From CAYGZL01 sp964354345 (GTDB lineage: Bacteria; Chloroflexota; Anaerolineae; Anaerolineales; UBA4823), in NCBI GenBank assembly GCA_964354345.1, contig CAYGZL010000013.1, positions 1 through 8,582 on the forward strand: a stretch of DNA of 8,582 bases, written 5' to 3'. The number at the start of each line of letters is the position of its first letter. The stretch's first letter is position 1. A program made the position numbers and the translations under genes. The notes below the pieces were generated by a model. The model did not search any database. It saw only the letters and a list, made by a program, of their open reading frames with translations, and was not told the origin of the DNA. Of the stretch, positions 1 through 5,848 are shown piece after piece.

Positions 1-2
1 CC

Positions 3-1205
3 ACCGCTCTAAAGGAGCGGCCTCGCCCAGAAGCAGAAATAAGTCAGGTGCAGCTCTACGAACCCCTCGTGCAATGTACGCTGGCCCTGGCCAAACGAGC
101 GCCGTTGGTGCTGTTCATAGATGATCTGCAGTGGACAGATAGCGCCACGCTGGATCTGCTGCAATATGCCATCCGGCGCTGGCGAGACAGCGCGGCGCTA
201 AATAACAGCGTGGCGCGAGTCCTGCTGTTGGTCAGCCTGCGTTCAGAAGCTTTGCTCCCGATGACCCAGACCCAACCAACGGGCAAGGCGCAGGGCTTGA
301 TCCAGTGGCTGGCGCGCGTGACGCGTGAACTGCCACCGGTGCATCTCGAGTTGGCACTATTGGGTGAGGGCGAGACGGTGCAAATGGTGCTGTCAATCCT
401 GGATCCACCTGCTGCCGACTTCGCCCAGTGGTTGTATGACGAAACGCATGGACAGCCTTTTTACATGATGGAGACCTTGAAAGATTTGCTCGAACGGCGA
501 GTGCTCCATCCCAAAAAACGAGCGGAGGGGCATTGGACATTTAATGTAGACGTTGAGCACAATCTTGGGCAAGCAGTGCGCGTCCCGTCTACTGTGCATG
601 CCGTGATCCGCTCGCGCTTGAATCGCCTCAGCCCGACCGCATTCAGCCTGTTGGCGGGTGCAGCCGTGCTCGAACATCTGATCACATTCGAGCGCCTGTG
701 TGCCATCACTAATGTGAGTGAGGATCTGTCCTTACCCGCCCTGGATGAATTGATCAGCGGCCGGCTCTTGCTGGAAGCGGCGCAGCCGGGTGTGGCCAGC
801 GCATTCACTTTCGCTAACGACATGCTGCGCGATGTGGTGTATACCGAGGCTGGCGACGCTCGCCGGCGGCTTTTCCACCGGCGCGCCCTGGATATCCTGG
901 AAGCAGCCGGGGACTCGCCAGCGGTGCTGGCCCATCATGCCCTGGCCGCCGGATTGACACAGGCTGCTTTCCACCACAGCCTGGCTGCCGGGCGAGAGGC
1001 GCTGCGTCTCTCGGCGGTGAGTGAAGCCATCGTCCATTTTGAGCGTGCCCACCAGTTCGTACGGGAGGCGTCACTCCCAGAAATGCCAGGCAAGGCCGAT
1101 TTGCAGGATCTGTATACGCAGTTACACCGGGCTTACGAATTGAACGGTCAGATGGAAAAGGCTTTAGCGATTGAGCCTGAACGAGATAAATTCGCATTGG
1201 ATTGA
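3..1205 (+). CDS. SARP/LuxR-type transcriptional activator, central ATPase and early TPR part (5' cut by window, 3' end apparently truncated)
   Basis: The frame is open from the window edge; a GTG at 48 is only internal, because the frame continues upstream of it (reading ...RPRPEAEISQVQLYEPLV). Walker B is clear at 105-125 (LVLFIDD, followed by LQWTD), as in STAND/AAA_16-type ATPases of large BTAD/SARP or LuxR/MalT-like regulators. Next come the LLLVSLRSE strand, a GQPFYMMETLKDLLE segment, a winged-helix-like stretch (VIRSRLNRLSPTAFSLLAGAAVLE) and the beginning of an alpha-helical TPR-like region (FHHSLAAGREALRLSAVSEAIVHFERA). Walker A and any N-terminal DNA-binding domain would lie left of the window. 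About 400 residues are visible. Family members usually continue for several hundred more residues of TPRs, but this frame stops at 1203-1205 just after 'YELNGQMEKALAIEPERDKFALD', so the gene is probably truncated or frameshifted. The family call is firm; the regulated target is unknown. Confidence 0.8.
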   Translation, partial: TALKERPRPEAEISQVQLYEPLVQCTLALAKRAPLVLFIDDLQWTDSATLDLLQYAIRRWRDSAALNNSVARVLLLVSLRSEALLPMTQTQPTGKAQGLIQWLARVTRELPPVHLELALLGEGETVQMVLSILDPPAADFAQWLYDETHGQPFYMMETLKDLLERRVLHPKKRAEGHWTFNVDVEHNLGQAVRVPSTVHAVIRSRLNRLSPTAFSLLAGAAVLEHLITFERLCAITNVSEDLSLPALDELISGRLLLEAAQPGVASAFTFANDMLRDVVYTEAGDARRRLFHRRALDILEAAGDSPAVLAHHALAAGLTQAAFHHSLAAGREALRLSAVSEAIVHFERAHQFVREASLPEMPGKADLQDLYTQLHRAYELNGQMEKALAIEPERDKFALD

Positions 1206-1250
1206 AGAACAGGAAACCTTCATTGCCTATGCGCAATCTGTCTGATTAAT

Positions 1251-3119
1251 CTAATAATAAAAATCCTCATCCGCTACAAAACGGGCCACCTCTTTCCATT
1301 CCACCTCGCCGCTCCGGTAGCGCTCCCGCTGATATAGTGGCGCCAGCTTACCTGGAGGGTCGATCTCCACGACTGTATCCCCCCGTATTGTCAGGGTGTA
1401 CGATCGGGTGCCCATCACCCCCTCGACAGTTTGATCAGCGATCGGGAAGGTCACCTGGATGGTCTCTCCCGCCCGCGCTGGACCCAGGTGTAGATAGCGT
1501 CCCTCCCAGGCATAGTCAAGCACTTGCCCATCCCGGCTGGCGGTGACCTGCGGATTGCCAGTCTCTACCCAGGTTGGAACATGAAGTCTGAGCGCTGCGC
1601 AATCCACCTTCACTTTGACCTGCACCTCACCGCTATAGGGGATGTGGCTATAAATATCCGCCCAGCGGGAGGCGCGATTGAGCAGCAGGTTGACCCGCAA
1701 CTCACCCGCCTGCCACTCCACGATCGCCCGCCACAGCCGGTAGAGCGTACGCGCGGCGTTGCCCGTGCAGCAGTGCATGATGCCCGGTCCCTGCACCCAC
1801 CACTCGTTCCCGCTCGACCAGCCGGCAAACGCGCCCATGTTGCGCTCCGGGGTATGATCGGCGGTCTCGTTATCGCCGATCGCCTGGGCAGGTTGGCTCT
1901 GCGCCTGGTCGTACAGCCATTGCGCCTCCAATAGCTGGCTCTCGGCGAAATGGTTGCGCGCCCAACGCTCGGCATCGCCGTAGAAGTCGCCCATCCCGGC
2001 CTCGGTCAGACGCAAGGCTAGGGCGATCATATCGGCGATCTCGCACGATTCGCAGCTCAGGTAGTCCGGACGGGCCGCCTCAGGAAAGAACCCTACCAGG
2101 TCGCAGGCGCCGGAAGCGGGCGATTTGGCCCAGGTGTAGCTTTGCTTAACAAACTCGATAATTTCCCGATCGCCAGTGGCCATGGCCAGCTCGAGCATGC
2201 TGAGCAGGTAAATAGTATGACCGTGGAATGAGCCATCTGCCAGGAACTCGCCACCTGGACCGAAGTAGTCCATGTGGCAGCGGGTATAACGGACCAGTTT
2301 CTCGCCTAGCTGGCGCGCCGGCTCGTAGCCAGTCAGGCGGTAGAACTGCCCCAGGCATTCGGGGACGCGGCTGTTAATCTCACCGCCGGTGATGTGCAAC
2401 GGTGGCGCGGCAATCGGGTCGGTGGGGTCATACCGGGCGTGCGGCTCGAAGGTAAGCGCCGGGAAGTATGCGTAATCGTCTATATATATCGCCAGCTCAG
2501 CCAGACGATCAATCATCTTTTGGATGATCGCCAGCCACAGGGGGTTATGATCGCGCAGGTAGTAGACGATCATCACGCTGATCACGCGGCTGCATGCATA
2601 TGGGTGCGCCAGTTGCGTCACCGTCGGATCGTCCACAGAGGTCAGCGTCCTATCGGCGCGTGCAACCCCGGCTGTCCAGGCGACCGCACGCCGCGCCCAC
2701 GGACGACCGGTCAGGGGGATGTAAAACAGGCCATCCGGACCGATGCTGCGCAGCACAACCGACTGCCAGGCGTCGTCAACCTCGTTATTACGCGGACTTC
2801 CAGTGGCTATGCGCAGTAAGGGTAGAGCCTCCATGAACTTAAGCTGGCACCAGTCGTTCCAATCGTGAAGCATCACCACCGGATTTCGCCCGAAAACTAC
2901 CAGCCAATACAGCTCATAATCCGCCAACGGATTGGTGGACGCGGTTAAAGCGTTGAGTGCCAACGCGGCCCGTTCAGCGACATCATAAGTATCCGGGACG
3001 CGGTCGGTGTAGGCTATCCCAGGATACGGTGGGATGGGAACGCGGTCAGAAACCGCGCGGACATAGTCAATCGATCCGGGTTTTGCTTCGAGGGGAAATG
3101 GATTACTCTGAGTTTCCAT
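1251..3119 (-). CDS. GH127-like (DUF1680) glycoside hydrolase, probable beta-L-arabinofuranosidase fold
   Basis: This 622-residue protein has no signal peptide and is likely cytoplasmic. The N-terminal two thirds is an alpha-helical barrel-like region and the end (about 475-610) is beta-rich. The family hallmark is a cysteine-rich zinc site. Here CESCE at 356-360 supplies E357 and C359 (an E-x-C pair), and HCCTGNAARTLYRLW at 449-463 supplies C450 and C451. In Bifidobacterium HypBA1, E338, C340, C417 and C418 bind zinc and C417 is the nucleophile, so C450 is the inferred nucleophile. HypBA1's acid/base E322 lies 16 residues before the E-x-C motif; here the only nearby glutamate upstream is E347, ten residues before, so that residue is uncertain. 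The overall sequence looks divergent and substrate specificity cannot be read. The ATG at 3117-3119 is preceded by a weak purine-rich AGGCAGG. The gene converges on the regulator fragment with a 45-nt gap. Likely role: release of L-arabinose or a related sugar from imported glycosides. Confidence 0.82.
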   Translation of the reverse strand: METQSNPFPLEAKPGSIDYVRAVSDRVPIPPYPGIAYTDRVPDTYDVAERAALALNALTASTNPLADYELYWLVVFGRNPVVMLHDWNDWCQLKFMEALPLLRIATGSPRNNEVDDAWQSVVLRSIGPDGLFYIPLTGRPWARRAVAWTAGVARADRTLTSVDDPTVTQLAHPYACSRVISVMIVYYLRDHNPLWLAIIQKMIDRLAELAIYIDDYAYFPALTFEPHARYDPTDPIAAPPLHITGGEINSRVPECLGQFYRLTGYEPARQLGEKLVRYTRCHMDYFGPGGEFLADGSFHGHTIYLLSMLELAMATGDREIIEFVKQSYTWAKSPASGACDLVGFFPEAARPDYLSCESCEIADMIALALRLTEAGMGDFYGDAERWARNHFAESQLLEAQWLYDQAQSQPAQAIGDNETADHTPERNMGAFAGWSSGNEWWVQGPGIMHCCTGNAARTLYRLWRAIVEWQAGELRVNLLLNRASRWADIYSHIPYSGEVQVKVKVDCAALRLHVPTWVETGNPQVTASRDGQVLDYAWEGRYLHLGPARAGETIQVTFPIADQTVEGVMGTRSYTLTIRGDTVVEIDPPGKLAPLYQRERYRSGEVEWKEVARFVADEDFYY

Positions 3120-3194
3120 GGTGTGCCTGCCTGTGATGGGATGAATTGAGTTCTATATGAGTGATCTTGAGGAGTTGCTTTCAAATATGCAACC

Positions 3195-3200
3195 ATTATA
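3195..3200 (-). promoter_or_regulatory. Candidate -10 box of the GH127-like gene
   Basis: On the minus strand this reads TATAAT, a perfect -10 hexamer, about 75 nt upstream of the start codon at 3119. No good TTGACA-like -35 is seen 16-18 nt further upstream (the minus-strand sequence there is CCTCCG-like). The promoter may therefore depend on an activator, or the box may be chance. Confidence 0.4.
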
Positions 3201-3221
3201 ATCCTTCCCCCTGGACACGGA

Positions 3222-3239
3222 GGTTTATTCAAATAAACC
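3222..3239. promoter_or_regulatory. 18-bp perfect palindrome, candidate operator
   Basis: GGTTTATTcaAATAAACC has two perfect 8-nt arms around a 2-nt centre. On the minus strand it lies about 21 nt upstream of the TATAAT box, so it covers the -35 region of the presumed promoter of the glycosidase gene. That is a typical place for a sugar-responsive regulator to act. The regulator family is not identifiable: the centre lacks the CG of classical LacI operators, and AT-rich arms occur in ROK, AraR/GntR and other families. Confidence 0.5.
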
Positions 3240-3250
3240 AAATAAATTCT

Positions 3251-3420
3251 GCTCCGCGTCCTCAGTGTTCCCCGCGTCCAATTACACTTTTCGGACGCTG
3301 AGGACGCGGAATACGCGGAGCATCCTTTTTTATTTCTTTCCTAACCATCTTTCCCCTCCGCGTCCTCAGTGTTCTCCGCGTCCAATTCTCTTTTCCCCTC
3401 CGCATTCTCCATGTCCAATA
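3251..3420. repeat. Cluster of 'CTCCGCGTCC' intergenic repeats
   Basis: Two direct copies of a 32-nt unit lie at 3252-3283 and 3356-3387. Each begins CTCCGCGTCCTCAGTGTT and ends CGCGTCCAATT, and they differ at one base. A third, degenerate copy lies at 3398-3420 (CTCCGCATTCTCC... then GTCCAATA). An inverted, rearranged copy lies at 3293-3321. The same word family recurs at 7855-7936. It is clearly non-coding and built from a short reiterated word. It does not look like CRISPR because copies are few, degenerate and in both orientations. The inner end of the dead transposase frame runs into the second copy. Confidence 0.85.
3253..3310. other. Strong hairpin formed by inverted repeat copies
   Basis: Positions 3253-3270 pair with 3293-3310 as an 18-bp stem with two G-T(U) wobbles and no bulge, leaving a 22-nt loop (3271-3292). 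Fifteen nucleotides after it, on the plus strand, lies a T run (3325-3331). That distance is too great for a typical intrinsic terminator, and no plus-strand gene ends nearby. On the minus strand it could limit read-through from the transposase relic into the glycosidase gene. It may also simply be two opposed copies of the repeat. Confidence 0.6.
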
Positions 3421-3428
3421 GAATATAA

Positions 3429-4385
3429 TAGAGGGGATTTAAGTTGGGATCGCAGGTAATCGTCTAGCAAATCATGTTTGACGCGGTAAATGGTGCGCTG
3501 AGATTCAACAGCTACTTACTTGAGCCTGACCCAAACCAGGATCGCACAACCGATATGGTTCCTGACAATTCTCGCCTTGCGGCACTGATTTCCTTCAAGT
3601 CCGGTCAACTGCTTTGTCTCTCGGTGAAATTACTCGACCTTCCAGCGAAAGCCGCACAAATCTTGTACGACCTTCACATTGTTCTGAGCCATCTCGTTGG
3701 TCACGATGTAGTCCGTGCGCTGGGTAGACAGCACTACTCGGAATAATTTCACCTTATGTTCCGCAGGAAACCCTTTGATCTTGACCGCTTTGCCTTGCTG
3801 CTGCTCTGTTTCGGTCCATTTCAGGCTATCCACTCGTTGAAAGGGCTGGGTGCCGCCCGAGTCGTCCACCTGCCGGTTGTCTTTGAGCGGGCAATAGTAG
3901 ATTTTGCCCAGTTTCTCAATCCGCAGCATGATATCTTTCGCCGCATTACAGCTATCCATCAACACTACCCAAAACTCCAGCTCTTTTTGATAGACACAGT
4001 TCATCAGCATCTCTTGCATGTGATCCAGTTATGTCTTCCCGTCTCCCTCCGGATCATAGATGCGGTAGTCGATGATCCAGAATTGATCGATTTTCGGGTT
4101 GACATAGACACAAGTCACCACTCCAATCTCTTTGATGACCCCATGCGCGTTTCCGCTGTATTGCCTTCTGACCAGTTCGATCTGGTTCGCATAACTCTTG
4201 TCGATCACTGTGTCGTCAAAAACCAGAAATCCGTAGGGAGTGGTGGTCACTTGCTCTTTGACATTCTCCCATACCAGCCTGGGTCGGATTTCATCCCCTG
4301 CCAAATATCGGTTCGCCATATCATGGCTGAATTTCTCGGTGTGTTCGGCGTAATTCGTTAGCGTATAATTGATTTGACTGACCAT
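3429..4385 (-). pseudogene. Degenerate IS701/IS4-type DDE transposase
   Basis: A single reading frame can be followed on the minus strand without frameshift but is broken by TAA codons at 4029-4031 (after DPEGDGKT), 3630-3632 (after CGFRWKVE) and 3516-3518 (after LVWVRLK). Family landmarks are in order: INYTLTNYAEH near the start, FDDTVIDKSYANQIELVRRQYSGNAHG with the first catalytic Asp, VLMDSCNAAKD with the second (relatives usually have a W-Y where this has C-N), IYYCPLK, RTDYIVTNEM, RWKVE with the catalytic Glu, then after the stop FHRETKQLTG, QCRKARIVRNHIGCAILVWVRL and KHDLLDDYL. Each stop can be explained by one base change (Lys or Gln codons). The N-terminus may originally have begun upstream of 4385. 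Homology fades near 3430, where the frame enters the repeat cluster. No convincing terminal inverted repeats or target duplication could be placed. The product is non-functional. Confidence 0.88.
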
Positions 4386-4387
4386 CA

Positions 4388-4405
4388 GTTATTGGCAGTA
4401 GTCCA
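4388..4405 (+). other. Probable left boundary of the GNAT cassette (altered GTTAGGC core)
   Basis: The sequence GTTATTGGCAGTAGTCCA matches GTTAGGCAGTAGTCCA at 5323-5338, the cassette junction after the attC site, except for two extra T residues in the core. Integron cassettes begin right after the G of such a core. The site abuts the 5' end of the transposase relic, so the upstream attC that should have ended here is missing, possibly replaced by the IS. Confidence 0.45.
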
Positions 4406-4466
4406 ATCGAGTTACTCGTTCGTTTTTTGCGTTCACCTCCTTAACTTATCAGGATGTGCCCTTTTC

Positions 4467-4494
4467 GTCAATTTTCCAGTCTTGCGAAAGTCCT
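4467..4494 (+). repeat. Leader block, copy 1
   Basis: GTCAATTTTcca followed by GTCTTGCGAAAGTCCT matches the block at 5389-5414 with one base change in the second part and small indels in the first. Each copy sits just upstream of a Shine-Dalgarno and start codon (16 nt here, 27 nt in the other). Its role is unknown: it may be part of a shared cassette promoter, a leader element or simply common ancestry of the two leaders. Confidence 0.6.
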
Positions 4495-4500
4495 AGGAGA
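4495..4500 (+). promoter_or_regulatory. Ribosome binding site of the GNAT-like gene
   Basis: AGGAGA ends 9 nt before the ATG at 4510. This decides the start in favour of 4510 over the in-frame GTG at 4456, which has no such motif and would place the conserved leader block inside the coding region. Confidence 0.7.
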
Positions 4501-4509
4501 AATACAAGA

Positions 4510-5244
4510 ATGACTCTTTCACGAGTAGAACTAGCCGCCCATAATAATGCAATCTGGTGCGATACCCTATGCCGCGCGCATGGCTCTTTAGGTGAGTTCC
4601 TTGAGCCAGTGTGGCTCAATCGACACCCAGTTCCCCGTTTCTATCCGAATTTGGTAACCCTCACAAGCCAGCGCCATACCACCGCGCAGCTTGCTCATAT
4701 CCAGGATCTGGCTACAAGTCTTCCAGGCTCTTGGGCAGTCAAAGATAGCTTCTGTGAATTAGGCTTGGATGCACTGGACTTCAAGCTTGCTTTCGAAGCC
4801 ACCTGGTTATGGCTTGCACCATCTGCACCTTTACCGATTGGTCCTGATCTTGGAATACAGTGGGTTCGCTTACAAGATGGATCGAAACTGGCGAAGTGGG
4901 AAACCGTATGGAATAGTAACCCTGCCGACGATTCATCAACCCAACAACCGCGCCTCTTTCTTCCATCGCTTCTGGCCGATCCAAATATTGCATTCATCGC
5001 CGCCTTCCAGGGTAGCGAGATTATCGCGGGAGCCATCGCGAACCGCACCGATAATGTGGTCGGCCTGTCAAATGTCTTTACGCCACCTCAAGATAGCGTG
5101 TCCTTCTGGGCTGGCTGCGTGGAAACCGCTAGAGATAGTTTCCCGGGGTTGCCTCTGGTGGACTACGAACACGGTCCAGATTTGGTGCTCGCAGAGGCCG
5201 TGGGCTTTGAGAAACTTCAAACCTTGAGGGTCTGGGCACGCTAG
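4510..5244 (+). CDS. GNAT-like N-acetyltransferase-family protein, integron-type cassette gene
   Basis: This 244-residue soluble protein has no signal peptide or membrane segment. The C-terminal half resembles the GNAT fold: a region with KLAKWETVW (126-134), then FLPSLLADPNIAFIAAFQGSEIIAGAIANRTDNVVGLSNVF (150-190), where strand beta-4 would be IIAGAIANR and the acetyl-CoA-contacting part follows, then an end strand (GFEKLQTLRVWAR). The classical R/Q-x-x-G-x-G/A loop is not evident, so the GNAT assignment rests on overall pattern and substrate cannot be predicted. The gene is preceded by AGGAGA and followed after 16 nt by an attC site in the orientation expected for a cassette (gene 3' end toward attC). 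GNAT proteins are among the commonest cassette products. Flanking genes are unrelated in function, which supports acquisition. Confidence 0.6.
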   Translation: MTLSRVELAAHNNAIWCDTLCRAHGSLGEFLEPVWLNRHPVPRFYPNLVTLTSQRHTTAQLAHIQDLATSLPGSWAVKDSFCELGLDALDFKLAFEATWLWLAPSAPLPIGPDLGIQWVRLQDGSKLAKWETVWNSNPADDSSTQQPRLFLPSLLADPNIAFIAAFQGSEIIAGAIANRTDNVVGLSNVFTPPQDSVSFWAGCVETARDSFPGLPLVDYEHGPDLVLAEAVGFEKLQTLRVWAR

Positions 5245-5260
5245 TAGTAACATGGGCGCT

Positions 5261-5329
5261 GCCCAACCAACGGTTGCAGCCAATTTGCTCCGCAGGCGAT
5301 ACGCAAATGGCTGAACGCGAGCGTTAGGC
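5261..5329 (+). other. attC recombination site (integron cassette site)
   Basis: The site starts with GCCCAAC (5261-5267, fits RYYYAAC) and ends with GTTAGGC (5323-5329, fits GTTRRRY). These pair at six of seven positions. Inside, CAGCC (5277-5281) pairs with GGCTG (5309-5313). G5276 is left out as a single unpaired base, and GTT (5273-5275) then pairs with AAC (5314-5316), the L''/L' arrangement with extrahelical bases typical of attC. A5282 is also unpaired. The inner stem ATTTGC (5283-5288) pairs perfectly with GCAAAT (5303-5308), leaving a 14-nt loop. The 69-nt length is within the attC range. Cleavage would fall between G5323 and T5324. No integrase gene or attI is visible here, so it may belong to a cassette cluster without integrase. 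Confidence 0.82.
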
Positions 5330-5338
5330 AGTAGTCCA
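5327..5338 (+). repeat. Cassette-start repeat, copy 2
   Basis: GGCAGTAGTCCA is identical to 4394-4405. It lies 114 nt before the start codon of the GxxExxY gene, compared with 116 nt before the GNAT-like start for copy 1. The collinear spacing argues for related cassette leaders rather than chance. Confidence 0.6.
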
Positions 5339-5388
5339 TTAAAGGCAAAGAAATAATTCGGCATTTGTAATCTTAAAAACCGCATGCT

Positions 5389-5414
5389 GTCAAATTTTGT
5401 CTTGCGTAAGTCCT
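5389..5414 (+). repeat. Leader block, copy 2
   Basis: GTCAAATTTT then GTCTTGCGTAAGTCCT is the partner of the block at 4467-4494. It is followed by TAGAAT (5417-5422), which could act as a -10 box about 16 nt after TTTTGT, but neither hexamer is strong. Confidence 0.6.
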
Positions 5415-5440
5415 GATAGAATAATCTGGAGGTGATCAAA

Positions 5441-5845
5441 ATGGAAATTGAACTAAAACACAAAGACATCACGGAAAAAATAATCCACGCATTCTTATCC
5501 GTGGTCTATCCCCAGCTCGGATACGGATTCCTCGAAAAAGTCTACCAGAACGCGATGGCTATCACACTCCGTGGAATGGGCCTCAGTGTCCTGACTCAAT
5601 TCAAAATCGACGTCTTCTTCCAGGGACAAATCGTCGGTGAATACTATGCCGATCTCCTCGTCCAGGATGCGGTCATCGTAGAAGTCAAAGCTGCGCCTAA
5701 AATGCTCGAAGAGCACGAAGCCCAATTACTCAACTATCTGCGGGCGACTCCCTTCGAGGTCGGTCTGCTGCTCAACTTCGGGGCTAAACCTAATTTCTCT
5801 CGCAAAGTCTTCGATAACTCCCGTAAAACGGTCACCTGGGAATAA
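5441..5845 (+). CDS. GxxExxY family protein (PD-(D/E)XK nuclease-like fold)
   Basis: The 134-residue protein carries the signature that names the family: G29-F-L-E32-K-V-Y35. It also has a PD-(D/E)XK-like core, D71 followed by E81-V-K83 (YADLLVQDAVIVEVKA). The last part (EHEAQLLNYLRATPFEVGLLLNFG) is typical. Length agrees with the family. The biological role of GxxExxY proteins is not established; the nuclease-like fold is suggested by motif only. The ATG at 5441 has a strong GGAGGTGA (5428-5435) 5 nt upstream, so it is preferred to the in-frame GTG at 5432, which overlaps that motif. The leader begins at the cassette junction of the attC site, so this gene sits in the position of a second cassette, but no attC follows it. 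The next gene starts 3 nt after its stop codon. Confidence 0.88.
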   Translation: MEIELKHKDITEKIIHAFLSVVYPQLGYGFLEKVYQNAMAITLRGMGLSVLTQFKIDVFFQGQIVGEYYADLLVQDAVIVEVKAAPKMLEEHEAQLLNYLRATPFEVGLLLNFGAKPNFSRKVFDNSRKTVTWE

Positions 5846-5848
5846 ATC

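Noticed and set aside
3293..3331. Intrinsic terminator (hairpin plus T run)
   Set aside because: The T run starts 15 nt after the stem and no plus-strand gene ends upstream, so terminator function is not supported.
3252..3387. Possible CRISPR array from 32-nt direct repeats
   Set aside because: There are only two near-identical copies, 72 nt apart, with a degenerate and an inverted copy, and no cas genes; this is an interspersed intergenic repeat.
3756..4361. A 201-codon plus-strand open frame
   Set aside because: It lies antisense to the transposase relic, whose minus-strand frame has clear family motifs; the plus frame has no recognisable domain.
4433..4442. Perfect minus-strand Shine-Dalgarno AAGGAGGTGA pointing to the transposase
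   Set aside because: It is about 48 nt from the ATG at 4385, has no start codon at correct spacing, and an in-frame TAA intervenes; it could be an old start region but cannot be shown.
4456..4509. N-terminal extension of the GNAT-like gene from a GTG
   Set aside because: It lacks a ribosome binding site and would cover the conserved leader block; ATG 4510 has AGGAGA at good spacing.
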